DNA of 64,000 nucleotides from Dipylidium caninum. Taxonomy: Eukaryota > Platyhelminthes > Cestoda > Cyclophyllidea > Dipylidiidae. The DNA lies in NCBI GenBank assembly GCA_017562135.1, contig QEYB01001179.1:469001-533000 (forward strand), written 5' to 3'. Under the pieces are notes generated by a model. That model saw nothing but the letters and a program-made list of their open reading frames with translations. It was not told where the DNA came from and ran no database searches. The position numbers and the translations under genes were made by a program. Shown in pieces: positions 26,601 through 34,800 of this stretch (position 1 is its first letter; every line of letters starts with the position of its first letter).

Positions 26601-29600
26601 CGTGTCTCCGAGCCGGGCGAGTATATCTGCTCCATCCGCTTCAACGACGAGCACGTGCCAGGCTCACCATTCCGACTGGATGTTGAGGATCCCGGCGGCT
26701 ACTACGGGGCCGATAATCGTCAACTCAGCGTGGCGGCTGTGCAGGATCGTGGCTTACAGGCGAGTATTCCCTGCCACTTGTCTCTGCTCCCCCCTCGCCC
26801 CTCCCCCACCCTCATGAAAATGACGTCCTGCGTCGACTCACGCGGTGACACCGTATCTCGCCGCTTTGATCAGTTCGGTCTGTCTTTAGTCAGCCAAGTT
26901 TGAAACTCGCTCACAATCCTTCCTCTCCTCTCCTCTCCTCTCCTCTCCTCTCCTCTCCTCTCGCCTCCACGCCTCGGGACACTTCACTCCGTCGACAGTC
27001 GCGGATTGTCACTGGACGAGTTTCAACCCCAGTTTCTTTCTTCGAACGCCTCAACGTTTGAAACCCTCCTAATGCACCGTGTTTAATCATTCAAACCTCA
27101 ACCTTCACTGGACTTTTCCTATCCCCACCGTGACGGCCGCCAGCGGAGCCGAGTGCTCATTGCAGGAAGCGTCCAAGTCGGTGGGGAGTGGACGGGCATG
27201 GGAGGATCGGCGGGACGATTGCCAGTCCCGGCAACGGGTTTCCGGGTCTCGGCGTATTAGAATCTACGTAAAAACGCGTGACCAAACGGCTTCGATTGTC
27301 CCGACATTCCAAACATTCCAGAACGTCAAAGTGGCTTAACTCAACGCTGATTGGTGCATCAGCGAGGGGTGGGGGGCGGGGGTGGCGCAGCCGAGTTAAA
27401 TTCATTTCATCAGAGGGTTGCCTCGTCAATCCATTACTGCGGAAAATGTCTGGGTGGTCCGAGAGGCATCTCCTCTTTTGACTCATTTCACTCTACCTCT
27501 TCCTTACTGTCCTCTCCACTCTCATCGGAGGTTTCTCGAGGTCAAAAGGGCATGTCAAAGAATCCTTCCTCCCTTCTCTTTGTCATGTTTTCTTCTGATC
27601 AAGGGAAAACGGGTTTCTCTTACCTTTTCCTCCGTCCGTCCTTTCTTCCGCTTCGCCACATCTCCTCCGACCTCTCCGAAGACCTGAACCCATTTCGTAG
27701 CCGGTGGACGTGTAGTCCGGACCCCCAAGGTGCCTTTATTGCCCCGAGCAATAAAGAAGGAGAATGCCGGAGACGCTAACGGGTTGGTGGACGTGGAAGA
27801 GAGAGCGAGGGAGAGAGGGCGAGGGCGAGGGAGCAGAGGCTTATAATTACAGACCAGGATGAACGCGTCCTTTGCCATAAGCGGAAACAGAGAATTCCGT
27901 AAAATCGGAGTCTGTGCCGGGGAAGGGGTGGGATCGCTTTGGCCAGACCTTCTCCCACTGCGGTGGAAGCGCGCCAGTCTGTGACGAAGGCGTCCACCGT
28001 GTCGAGTAATGACGTGTCGTTTTCAGATTGGTGTGCCAATGGCCTTCACAGTGAATTACACAGGGGCGCGAGGCCGCCTGCGCGCCTACGTGGTGACTCC
28101 GTCGGGTCGGGAGGAGCCCGCCGTCGTCCACCCTGTCGATGTCGACCAGAACGCAGTCCGATTCACGCCGCAGGAGAATGGGCCTCATCTGATCCACGTG
28201 CTGTTGGATGAACGACCCATTCCCGGCAGCCCCTTCCGCGTCCTCGTGGGCCAGGAGGACTTCAGTGACCCGGGCCTGGTGACCGCCTCGGGTGACGGTC
28301 TCGTCCGTGGAGTCGTCGGTGAGTGTTGCGGCACTTTTCAGTCGTCGAAAGGGTGTCCACAGCACACCTCTTCAACACCGCGAGGACCCGCCGAGGTCGG
28401 GCTGGGCAGTCGAGTTTAAGCTGGACCAGACGGGCATCCTCCGTCCGCTTCGGGCTCATTTCCACCTCACCGGCCGCTCCGACCGGTTAATCGAGCGTAG
28501 TGGATCCCCGCGCCTTATGGCCCCGGCATCTCTCCATGTTGGGAGGTTTGCGCTCGCATGATTCGGCACGCACTCTGGCACCTCCTTGGAACGGAAATGG
28601 AGATGTTAATTTATCATGGCGTAGTCGCCAGAGGCACACGGCTGACTGCGTTTCAGGGAGGCCAGCATCGGCCAGGTCAACCACTGACCGAAGAGCAGAC
28701 TCTGATGCGATGACCAGAATAACTTGGTGACTAGTTTCCTAAACGAAGCGGGTGTAAAGACATGGAAGGTCGAGTGGAGAAAGAGAAGGTGAGAGGGGAA
28801 TGGTAGCCATAGTCCCGGTTTGACATGAACACCATAGGAATGCCCTTCGAGGAACTCATACTCATTTCCTTCTTTGGCGGACCCGGTGTAGGCGAGCGGA
28901 GTCGCTTCTTCGTGAACACGGCGAGTGCGGGCAGCGGAGCGCTCTCCGTGACGGTGGACGGACCCAGCAAGGTGCAGCTGAACTGCGCCGAGCGCCCAGA
29001 CGGCTACGAGTTCAGCTACACGCCCTACGCGCCGGGCGCCTACAACATAAGCATCACCTACGACGGCCACCCGATTGTTCAGTCGCCCTTCAGGGTGAGT
29101 TGACGCCGACTGGGCGGGCGTTGAAGCGGCCCCGGGGCCGGTGGCGGTGGCGGCGGCGGCGGCAGCGTCCACTTCCGGACGCGTCGGTCGCAGGTTTGGC
29201 GTTGATCCGCCCTCGGGACAGGGTGCGGTGAACTGACCGGCCGACGTGTCTAACCTACACCCGTCAGCCTCTCCAATTTGCTGCTCAACAGGAAACGCGA
29301 GTCCACAAAGCTGCCGAAAGACAAACCGCATCTTCCTGCCGGACAAACTCGTTCCAGGCCTGAAGTAGCACACTTGGGCCACCGATCTGCGGTGATTCTG
29401 ATCAACTTGGCGTCAAAAGTTGGCTGCGAGTGGAGTGTTTGACGCAAAGACGCGGTCTCCGCACTCGCCCCTGCCACCGGCGGACGTTCAGCTGTCACAA
29501 ATCTGGCGAAACACGCCAACGGTGACGTGGGGGGCGGCATCCGCCTCCCTCGGCGACGCCAGTCGCACTGGCCTCATGCGTCCCCGCTCCCCTGCGCCGT

Positions 29601-31856
29601 CTGCACCCCTGCGACCCAGAGGGCGGAGAGGTTTTTGCCCAACCGCAGGCCGAACCCGCCCTATTCCCTCAATCGGCACCTTGAGGACTTTTGTTTTGCC
29701 GGCGCTGAACTCAGTCTGGAGAAACCAGGGTGCTTCCAGCATTGTGGACGCATTCTCTTTCCTTTTCCGTCTTAGGCCTACGTGGGAGGAGATGCTGTCT
29801 ACGGGTACAGCGAGGACACGGCGCAGCTCATCGTGAACACCAACGGACGTCTGGTCACGGGGCCGCAGCGTTCGATGGGCTACTCCCGAGCCGACGCGGT
29901 GACCTGCTCCGGCGCGGGCCTCACCCACGCCTACATCGGGTCGACCAACACCTTCACTGTCAACGCTCAGAATGCGGGTACGTCGTGCGGCTGCCCCCCT
30001 CCTCCTCCTCTTCCTCCTCCTCCTCTCTCGCCCCCTTTCTCGCCTCCGCCTCCGCCTCCCCCGACGTTTCCATCGAGGCGGAGGTGGGGCTGAGTGGGTC
30101 GCCTCAGCCACCCTTTGTCGGGTCGCCTTGAAATCCACTCGACAGCCTCGCCATTCCGTCCCATTCCGCCGATCACGTGGTCCGCTCCTCCACTTCCCCG
30201 TTCAGGGGTCCCCAGACAGGACTGCCGCTCGATTGGGCGACCAGCCTGCCGACTCCCCTTGCGGAGCGCCAAGGGGAAGGGGCGAGTGACGAGTGACGAG
30301 TGACGAGTGACGAGGGGAGGAGCGAGGGTGGAAGAGCGAAGGGGGAGGCGGGGACAAGAGAGGGAGGAGGGAGGACAAGGGGGAGTAGACCTCGCCTGGG
30401 CTTAGGAGACGCGAGTGAGATAAGTGGTTCCTCGAATTAATTACCCATTTTTTCCACTCTTCACTTTGTAGCCTCTCCCCTAGGTAACGTAACAATCTGC
30501 CTCCCTCACCCACCCCCGTTCCCCGCTCCCCCCCCCCTCCACCTCCCCCCAGCGTCCCTGCCACGATCTTCCGCCTCGAGGCCTACTAACGAGAAATTCG
30601 GCCCCACTGACACCACCTGCGTGTTACTAGCTCATTTCTTAGTGTAGGGCGCTGTTATCAGCCCCACCCCCGCTGCCCTCCCTCCGCCACCCCCGGATGC
30701 CACGGTCAGGCGCCCGTAGACGTAGAGATGAGGCGTCGCGCCGCTCCCTCCTTACCCCCGCACGCATGCTCCGAGGCTCGACTACGTGTTCAGCATGCCG
30801 TTGTCATCCCCAGGGGAGCCTTCGTTTTGCGTTGAGGCGCAGGAGGTTGGAGGCGGGCGGGCGGGGGCGTCCCGGAGACGCTGGAGGCCACAATCTCCTG
30901 TCTGAAGTTTCAAATCACCCAAGGAGGCATTTGGAGATCCACTTTGCGGTGTCTTTGAGTTCCTTTGAACGAAACGCTCCTTCGCCCCACCAAATTCCGT
31001 CTGATCTGCCAGGAGGCGACGTCGGTCGGGTTTCCGCAGGCTTCCAGCGTTTTAGCTCCACTTCCACCGGAAATTTGGATGACTCCTTCCACAATTTTAG
31101 TTATTCATGTCAAAAATCTCGCTTTATTGGCCAAGTAGAGCATTTAAGGACGGTTTTTACTCGAGGGATGGCGGAAAGTGAGCCTCAGACGGGAAGGCCA
31201 ACAGTCCAGCGACCTCCGCTTCTCGAACGTGGAACATCGAAAAGGAGTTGGGACAAATTCCCACACCCCTCGTCCCGCTTAGTCGGGGGAGGGGGCGGTG
31301 ACGCGCCCTTTTCCCCTCCTCTGATCGACAGGCCAGGACGAGACAGCACCCATGCGATCGCCTGAGTTACGTGGGAAATCTGAGGTGACGGACCCGCCTC
31401 CGCCCCCGCCCTGCTCCGCTCAGCTCCCGTCAACGTCCTAGTGGTTCTTTCCGCTCCCCGCCGCCCCCCCCCCCGCAGCCTCGCGCGGGGAGTTGAGGCA
31501 TCTGCCCCCTAAGTGGAATGTGTCTGACGCCCCCGCCGCCCTACCGCCCCACCAGACCTCGTCACTCACCTGCACGCAGTGGGATGCCCATCTCCCGTAG
31601 ACCTCCACCGCCACCCGGCTTTCAGCTCGACTGTCCCCGCCTCGCCGGTGTTTTTTTTGTGCCTCCAGGCAACGACGTCCTCTACGTCGGCGTGTCCGGC
31701 CCCATTGTCCCCTGCGAGGAGGTGAACATCAAACACCTTGGCGACAATCTCTTCAGCGTCCAGTACTCCGTTCGAGACCGCGGACGCCATTACATCATGG
31801 TGAAGTGGGGCGAGACGCACATCCCCGGGAGCCCCTTCATTGTCGACGTGATGTGA
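2246..31856 (+). CDS. FLN: filamin, complete gene (33 coding exons, ~2482 aa)
   Basis: Filamin is a dimeric actin crosslinker and scaffold of the cell cortex that links F-actin to integrins and signalling proteins. Seen: an acidic N-terminus, CH1 (residues ~44-150) and CH2 (~175-285) forming the actin-binding domain, then 22 immunoglobulin-like filamin repeats with the family hallmarks YGPGL, F(T/E)VD, GDGT, Y.P...G.Y and (I/V)PGSPF. Repeats 1-13 form rod 1, hinge 1 lies at ~1573-1620, repeats 14-21 form rod 2, hinge 2 is in exon 32, and repeat 22 ends in [15 protein letters not shown]. Every intron phase agrees across 33 exons, provided one extra base near 22694 is ignored. The start ATG is the first in frame before CH1; an ATG-less extension upstream is open only to 2219. 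Vertebrate filamins have 24 repeats. Identity is certain from domain order; exact splice sites are my reading of the genomic sequence. Confidence 0.96.
2720..2832 (+). CDS. FLN: filamin exon 2: end of CH1
   Basis: Residues 128-165, ending CH1 with the conserved [17 protein letters not shown] core. Phase 1 in and phase 0 out; the donor is GTTAGT. The flanking introns are only 92 and 79 bp. Confidence 0.95.
2912..3296 (+). CDS. FLN: filamin exon 3: CH2 and start of repeat 1
   Basis: Residues 166-293. CH2 shows [28 protein letters not shown] and [11 protein letters not shown]. It then enters repeat 1 with VRAYGPG. The exon ends phase 1 at donor GTGGGT. Confidence 0.95.
3297..4621 (+). other. 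filamin intron 3 (1.3 kb)
   Basis: GC-rich intron with a (GAG)n run at about 4139-4160. It has long stop-free frames on both strands, which is expected from base composition. No exon or element could be supported inside it. Confidence 0.6.
4622..4740 (+). CDS. FLN: filamin exon 4: repeat 1, first half
   Basis: Residues to 333; reads [20 protein letters not shown] and continues the A-D strands of repeat 1. Acceptor TTTGTAG, donor GTAGGT, phase 0 out. Confidence 0.93.
4839..5076 (+). CDS. FLN: filamin exon 5: end of repeat 1, start of repeat 2
   Basis: Residues to 412. It contains [17 protein letters not shown], the NSPFKV end of repeat 1, then [13 protein letters not shown] of repeat 2. The donor is GTGCGT, phase 1. 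Confidence 0.94.
5358..5558 (+). CDS. FLN: filamin exon 6: repeat 2
   Basis: Completes repeat 2 ([30 protein letters not shown]). The acceptor GCCTTAG gives the phase-1 Gly codon needed after exon 5. The donor GTGAGT opens the 3.3-kb intron 6. Confidence 0.93.
5559..8893 (+). other. filamin intron 6 (3.3 kb)
   Basis: The longest filamin intron. It is rich in pyrimidine tracts (CT-rich microsatellite around 7258-7306) and holds one copy of a diverged intronic repeat near 8545-8795. Repeat 2 and repeat 3 join without a gap across it, so no constitutive exon is missing. An alternative promoter or exon cannot be excluded. Confidence 0.6.
8545..8795 (+). repeat. diverged intronic repeat, copy A
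   Basis: This stretch aligns along its length with 10262-10500 in another filamin intron. Shared blocks are TTAGCACCA, CAGGTTC.TTTGTCCC, TGGATGCA, CTTTC.TCCGGTTT, CCAATCAGCCG and GACCAATG. The pair looks like an old dispersed element or a segmental duplication. Class unknown; no terminal repeats seen. Confidence 0.65.
8894..9031 (+). CDS. FLN: filamin exon 7: repeat 3, first part
   Basis: Reads [20 protein letters not shown], then [13 protein letters not shown], the start of repeat 3. Phase 1 in, phase 1 out at donor GTAGGT. Confidence 0.92.
9212..9348 (+). CDS. FLN: filamin exon 8: repeat 3, second part
   Basis: Contains [19 protein letters not shown] and HIMLSPFK, closing repeat 3. The acceptor at 9210-9211 gives an Asn codon across the junction. 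The donor is GTAATG, phase 0. Confidence 0.92.
9677..9797 (+). CDS. FLN: filamin exon 9: repeat 4, first part
   Basis: Starts [18 protein letters not shown]; repeat 4 begins here. Phase 0 in, phase 1 out, donor GTTAGT. Confidence 0.93.
9871..10064 (+). CDS. FLN: filamin exon 10: repeat 4, second part
   Basis: Contains [20 protein letters not shown] and KSPYMVPI. A linker (SGKCDPNA) leads to repeat 5. Phase 0 out at donor GTAAGT. Confidence 0.94.
10065..12260 (+). other. filamin intron 10 (2.2 kb)
   Basis: Carries copy B of the intronic repeat (10262-10500), several CCAAT boxes and a more AT-rich right half. No exon supported. Confidence 0.6.
10262..10500 (+). repeat. diverged intronic repeat, copy B
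   Basis: Partner of 8545-8795, in the same orientation. The two share a series of 8-16 bp blocks in the same order, separated by small indels, including CCAATCAGCCG followed about 25 bp later by GACCAATG. Confidence 0.65.
12261..12518 (+). CDS. FLN: filamin exon 11: repeat 5
   Basis: One exon encodes all of repeat 5 ([20 protein letters not shown] to VAVPRAPFR). Phase 0 at both ends; acceptor CATTCAG, donor GTGCGG. Confidence 0.94.
12761..13106 (+). CDS. FLN: filamin exon 12: repeat 6 and start of 7
   Basis: Contains [30 protein letters not shown] and then VRVDGLPS of repeat 7. The donor is GTGAGT, phase 1. Confidence 0.94.
13650..14297 (+). CDS. FLN: filamin exon 13: repeats 7, 8 and start of 9
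   Basis: The largest exon (648 nt). Repeat 7 is followed by an Ala/Gln-rich linker (about 24 residues, [11 protein letters not shown]...), then the whole of repeat 8 (LVHAYGDGL to [10 protein letters not shown]) and [12 protein letters not shown] of repeat 9. The donor GTACAG is weak; the following 132-bp intron is in frame and stop-free. Confidence 0.92.
14430..14603 (+). CDS. FLN: filamin exon 14: repeat 9, middle
   Basis: Starts [20 protein letters not shown]; this matches the vertebrate repeats with a longer B-C region. It ends CSYSPLVD at donor GTGAGA, phase 1. Confidence 0.92.
14676..14999 (+). CDS. FLN: filamin exon 15: end of repeat 9 and repeat 10
   Basis: Contains [20 protein letters not shown], then [19 protein letters not shown] and [12 protein letters not shown]. 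It ends before the Gly of GSPF at donor GTGAGT. Confidence 0.94.
15057..15205 (+). CDS. FLN: filamin exon 16: repeat 10/11 junction
   Basis: Starts [16 protein letters not shown], then [16 protein letters not shown] of repeat 11. The preceding intron is only 57 bp. Phase 0 out, donor GTAAGC. Confidence 0.93.
15286..15603 (+). CDS. FLN: filamin exon 17: repeat 11 and first half of 12
   Basis: Contains [29 protein letters not shown], then [15 protein letters not shown] of repeat 12, ending LELTVT. Phase 0, donor GTACGT. Confidence 0.94.
15770..15901 (+). CDS. candidate alternative terminal exon of filamin
   Basis: A pyrimidine-rich AG acceptor (15768-15769) lies within the 832-bp intron 17. 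Read in the phase left by exon 17, it opens 43 codons rich in Ser, Lys and Gln (starts [12 protein letters not shown], ends in E-K-E and a Lys run) before TAA at 15899. An ATTAAA lies about 145 bp downstream. This could make a short filamin isoform ending within repeat 12. No homology supports it, and simple-sequence DNA could give the same pattern. Confidence 0.25.
   Translation, partial: SPSTSAVASTKSKSSTSKSRSRSAHRQQQQPQQQEKEKKKKKK
16436..16625 (+). CDS. FLN: filamin exon 18: repeat 12, second half
   Basis: Contains [20 protein letters not shown] and [15 protein letters not shown]. Phase 0 in, phase 1 out at donor GTATGT. It joins exon 17 as ELTVT-DSEQRP. Confidence 0.93.
17212..17456 (+). 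CDS. FLN: filamin exon 19: repeat 13
   Basis: Repeat 13 is divergent: [20 protein letters not shown] and [11 protein letters not shown] in place of the usual PGSPF. It corresponds in position to the last rod-1 repeat of vertebrates. Phase 0 out. Confidence 0.92.
17611..17646 (+). CDS. FLN: filamin exon 20: 36-nt microexon before hinge 1
   Basis: Encodes [12 protein letters not shown], between a TTTTAG acceptor and a GTGAGT donor, phase 0 at both ends. Skipping it would keep the frame, so it may be an alternative cassette. Confidence 0.75.
17775..17985 (+). CDS. FLN: filamin exon 21: hinge 1 and start of repeat 14
   Basis: Begins with a tandem tripeptide repeat ([12 protein letters not shown], about nine units, 17781-17867), where vertebrate filamins carry the flexible calpain-sensitive hinge. 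It then reads [19 protein letters not shown], which starts repeat 14 (equivalent to vertebrate repeat 16). Donor GTACAC, phase 1. Confidence 0.92.
18066..18335 (+). CDS. FLN: filamin exon 22: repeat 14 and start of 15
   Basis: Contains [38 protein letters not shown] and [19 protein letters not shown]. Phase 1 at both ends, donor GTAGGC. Confidence 0.94.
18440..18613 (+). CDS. FLN: filamin exon 23: repeat 15
   Basis: Contains [20 protein letters not shown] and [12 protein letters not shown], which completes repeat 15 (vertebrate 17, the repeat that contacts GPIb and integrin tails). Donor GTACGT. Confidence 0.94.
   Translation, partial: ADCQSPLRVPRKPRSSAVTIRTGRALPATFLWRRASTPSRLSSWISTFRARLSSPTS
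19109..19267 (+). CDS. FLN: filamin exon 24: repeat 16, first part
   Basis: Contains [20 protein letters not shown] and KRMPNGHLG, like vertebrate repeat 18, which has no YGPGL start. Phase 1 at both ends, donor GTGAGT. Confidence 0.93.
19268..20942 (+). other. filamin intron 24 (1.7 kb)
   Basis: Mixed composition with a C-rich run near 20467-20480. No coding, RNA or mobile feature could be supported. Confidence 0.6.
20943..21146 (+). CDS. FLN: filamin exon 25: end of repeat 16, start of 17
   Basis: Contains [40 protein letters not shown] and [11 protein letters not shown]. Ends in a TRDA|G junction, phase 1, donor GTGAGC. Confidence 0.94.
21147..22469 (+). other. filamin intron 25 (1.3 kb)
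   Basis: No supported feature. Two ATTGG boxes lie at its left end. Confidence 0.6.
22470..22752 (+). CDS. FLN: filamin exon 26: repeat 17 and start of 18, frame broken
   Basis: The first two thirds read [18 protein letters not shown] through [12 protein letters not shown] and [10 protein letters not shown] in one frame. From about 22694 the family-conserved residues continue one base out of frame as [19 protein letters not shown]. That second frame is also the one that fits the phase of exon 27. Either the genomic sequence carries one extra base, or a 31-nt GT-AG mini-intron (22697-22727) is removed, which would delete the conserved HVGSQ part. The surrounding sequence is normal. Confidence 0.88.
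23616..23780 (+). CDS. FLN: filamin exon 27: repeat 18, GC donor
   Basis: Contains [35 protein letters not shown] and NVHIPG. The only donor that keeps the frame into GSPFQFTV is GCAAGT at 23781, so intron 27 is of the GC-AG class. Confidence 0.92.
24062..24252 (+). CDS. FLN: filamin exon 28: end of repeat 18, start of 19
   Basis: Contains [37 protein letters not shown] and [13 protein letters not shown]. Vertebrate repeat 21, the main integrin-beta-tail site, corresponds to this repeat. Donor GTAACC, phase 0. Confidence 0.93.
24253..26567 (+). other. filamin intron 28 (2.3 kb)
   Basis: AT-richer than most filamin introns, with several CCAAT/ATTGG boxes (around 25813-26045). No exon or mobile element recognised. 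Confidence 0.6.
26568..26759 (+). CDS. FLN: filamin exon 29: repeat 19, second half, GC donor
   Basis: Contains [19 protein letters not shown] and [11 protein letters not shown], then [12 protein letters not shown]. The frame continues into exon 30 (IGVPMAFTV) only if the donor is GCGAGT at 26760, a second GC-AG intron. Confidence 0.9.
26760..28026 (+). other. filamin intron 29 (1.3 kb)
   Basis: Begins with GC. Holds a (TCCTC)n microsatellite at 26920-26962. No exon supported. Confidence 0.6.
26920..26962. repeat. (TCCTC)n pentanucleotide microsatellite
   Basis: About eight perfect tandem units of a 5-bp motif in filamin intron 29. Confidence 0.9.
28027..28318 (+). CDS. FLN: filamin exon 30: repeat 20 and start of 21
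   Basis: Contains [49 protein letters not shown] and [15 protein letters not shown]. Phase 0 in, phase 1 out, donor GTGAGT. Confidence 0.94.
28811..28838 (+). repeat. short element shared with 56299-56326
   Basis: A 28-bp stretch in filamin intron 30 (GTCCCGGTTTGA.ATGAACACC core) recurs 27 kb away in the channel gene with about three differences. Function unknown. Confidence 0.5.
28892..29094 (+). CDS. FLN: filamin exon 31: repeat 21
   Basis: Contains [37 protein letters not shown] and VQSPFR. Equivalent to vertebrate repeat 23. Phase 0 out, donor GTGAGT. Confidence 0.94.
29776..29977 (+). CDS. FLN: filamin exon 32: hinge 2 and start of repeat 22
   Basis: After AYVGG the sequence loses the Ig pattern for about 40 residues (hinge 2, with Tyr and Gly: [10 protein letters not shown]). 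It then resumes with [19 protein letters not shown] of repeat 22. Phase 1 out, donor GTACGT. Confidence 0.92.
29978..31668 (+). other. filamin intron 32 (1.7 kb)
   Basis: GC-rich with purine/pyrimidine tracts and a heptamer (GAGTGAC) tandem repeat at 30283-30314. No exon supported. Confidence 0.6.
30283..30314. repeat. (GAGTGAC)n tandem heptamer, ~4 units
   Basis: Four near-perfect copies of a 7-bp unit within the last filamin intron. Confidence 0.85.
31669..31856 (+). CDS. FLN: filamin exon 33: repeat 22 (dimerisation), stop
   Basis: Contains [40 protein letters not shown] and FIVDVM followed by TGA at 31854. The last repeat mediates homodimerisation in known filamins. Confidence 0.95.
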
Positions 31857-34800
31857 TTTGTTCCGCCGCGCTGCCACCGCCGCCCCACCGCCGCGACTAG
31901 TCTCTCGCCTCAAACCCCGTCCAGACACTCGCTTGAAGCCTCTTCTCGTCAAATTATCGGCCTTCCTTCCTTCCTTCCTTCCTTCCTTCCTTCCTTGCCT
32001 CTCTCCTTCCTCTCGTCCTTCCTCACCCGTGGCCGTCCTCCCTTTGGCCGCCCAACCACCTCCTCCGAATGCTCCTTTCTCTCGTCGGGTGAAAGCATCC
32101 GCCTCCTCGACTCCTTCTGGAGTGCGGTCTGCTGGATTCTTCTGGACTTGGCCTTCGAAACGCGACAAAACTTGCATGCGCTTTGACAGTGGCTTTATTA
32201 GCGTAAAGGAGGGGAGAGAGGGAGCCTCAGTCCGCCCTCGTCTGTGCCTTGCCTCCCCGCCGTCCCCCGTCCCGTCCCGCCCCGCCCCGCCCCTCTCCGC
32301 CTCTTGTCAATCGCCTTCGAGCCAGCCGCCTCCAGGCCTTCTGGGCCTCCTTCCTCCCTCCCACCGCCGCCCCCACGAGCCCCGATTCGCAAGCACTTTC
32401 TTGGTTGCCTCGACCAGTCTAGTCGATCAGTCTAGTCTCGATGCCTGATACGCCCCTCCGCGGGTGCGATTACACACTGTGAGTAATTGCTACAGCCAAC
32501 GCGCCTCTCTCCCTTCTGATGGTATCTTGGGCGGACAGGCGAATGCGACAACAACAGCAGCAGCCGCGGCGACGGCGGCGGAGGAGGAGGCGGAGGTTCA
32601 TTGCGTGACCTCGGCTGATTTTGTGACCGATTTAATAATGATATCGGGGGGGAAAATGCGGAACGCGGAATCACAGCAGCGACGAGACGGGGCTGGTCGG
32701 TGAGCGGAGGCGACTGAGGCGGGGGGGGGGGGGCGAGGGTGCCGATGCCGATGAGGCTGAGGATGATGGGGACTCCAGCACGCCAGGGCGAAGGGCGTTG
32801 GGCGCCCGTCCGTGGTTGCCGTGTTCTGACACCGTTTTAACGCCCGACTTTGTCGGGAGGTGAGGAGTTTCGGGTGAAGGGCGGGCGGTGGGGCTGTTGG
32901 AGCGCCTCTTTTCGCTCGGACTGTCTCGGAGGCGAGAGGCGTCTCGAGGGCAGGTTGGAGCCTTGCGCGCCTCGAGACGGTCAGCGGACGTGGAGCGCGG
33001 CAGCGTCTCCGCCGCTGCTCTCGCCTTATCGCGGCCGCCGCTCGGTAAACCGCCTCGATTTCGTACCTGGCGGTTCGGGGCCTGTCGACTTAAGCTACGA
33101 AGGTGCGGAAAGCGGCAGGAATTACGCTTTGAAATCGGTCGAGGAGAGGACTGGAGGCAGACATCTCCGCAAATACCACCGAGGTGGGAGCCCATGACAA
33201 GAGGGAGCCTTTCAACAGGTCTCAGTCTGCTTCCCTAACACCCTCAAGCGAGAAGAACCCGCGGGTCCCTTTGTCCACTCATCCAAAGGCGGAAGGGGGA
33301 GCAGAAAAGCCTCCTCCTCTTCCTTCGCTTCCTCTTCCTCTTCCTCCTCCACCTCATCGCTTCATCACAAAATTCGACAAGCCACCGATGTCCAAGGCAG
33401 AGGAACGACCAAGGCACTCACAGACAAGTGAATATCGGTTTGGTGGGTGGTTCGGCACAATTTCATACAGGACGACGACACTTTGTCGGTGCACGGGGCC
33501 TTCGGAGTTGCTGAATCCTGAAATTTCGAGCCGTCGCCACTAGTTGAAGCGTTCGCCGCTATCTCAGACCAAGATTCGTGCTGACGCAAGGAGGAAGCCT
33601 CCTCTCGGCCGCCATAGAGCAGTGGTCCGGTTCCCGCCTCCTGGACGGGAGCAGGCAGGGCTGAAGTCGCGTGGATGCTCCCCTATCGCTCTGCGATCTG
33701 CACCCGCCGCCTCCTTTGTTGGAGGGATTGTTGTGCCGGGACAGTGCACTTTGGCCACCGGTCCACGACGAGTCTTTCTTTCGCCAGCCATCTCAACCCC
33801 TCCGCCCCCGCCGCCGCCAATCCCCGCTCTGTCCGCCGTCTTTGGCACCCGCCTCGCCACCCGCCACCCGCCACTATCGCCAGATTTCATCTCGTGGTCT
33901 TGGACGGGCGCATTAAAGGTGATTTACGCGGCGTGGGGTTATTGTGCCTCCTCGGGAATTGAAAGCAGACCGCAGCGCCTTGGACTCTCGGAAAGACTTG
34001 AATCCGCAGCGAAGGCGTGCCGCCCGACTCCGTGAGGAGGCCACTGGGGGAGACCGCTTCCCAAGTCAATGTAATTTCATAGCGACACTGTCATTCCGGC
34101 CAGAATTGGGGGGCAATGTTCCCTCCCACACTCTGGCTAGTAGGTCGACCTAGCAATGAGGCCTAGCCGCCTGTTAATGCTCAAGTCTATCTTAATCACG
34201 TCCTAAGTTGCACATTCTGGTCCCGTATTCTACCCCGCAATTAACTTTCTTTCAAGTCTGATTAAAGCTGAATGAAGCGATCACGTTTGTTGAAATGTTT
34301 AAATTTACGCCATGTCTATTCCTGTTGACGTCATCGTCAGAGCAGATATTATTTTGTGAAGAGGCTCCCACCTCAACAGCACAACGTTTTGACAGGAGGT
34401 GGAGGTGGAGGTGGGGAGAATGGCATGTCCACACCCCTCCCGAGGGGCCTTGACGTTTTCCACTAATTACGGCGTCATCTAAGAGGACCGAAGTGAAAGT
34501 GGGTAGTACTCGGATGCCTGGGGCGACTTCAAATAGAGTCAGTAGTTTGACGGGTTGCCGCGGTTACCAGGGCGACCGTGAGAACGTCAGTCGCGGTTAA
34601 ACAGTCCACGCCCTACCTGGAACACTCCTTTAGTGAAAGGGAGAAGCACACGACGCTGAAATGCATTGTGGTGTAGGTATTCACTGTCATTTGTGACTAG
34701 ACTCCAAGAAATTATCACTTTATGCAGCTATTTGACGTTCTTCTCTGTGATTGGTCAACGCGTGACCTAAGAACTCTTCCTCGCATGCCATTGGGCGGAT

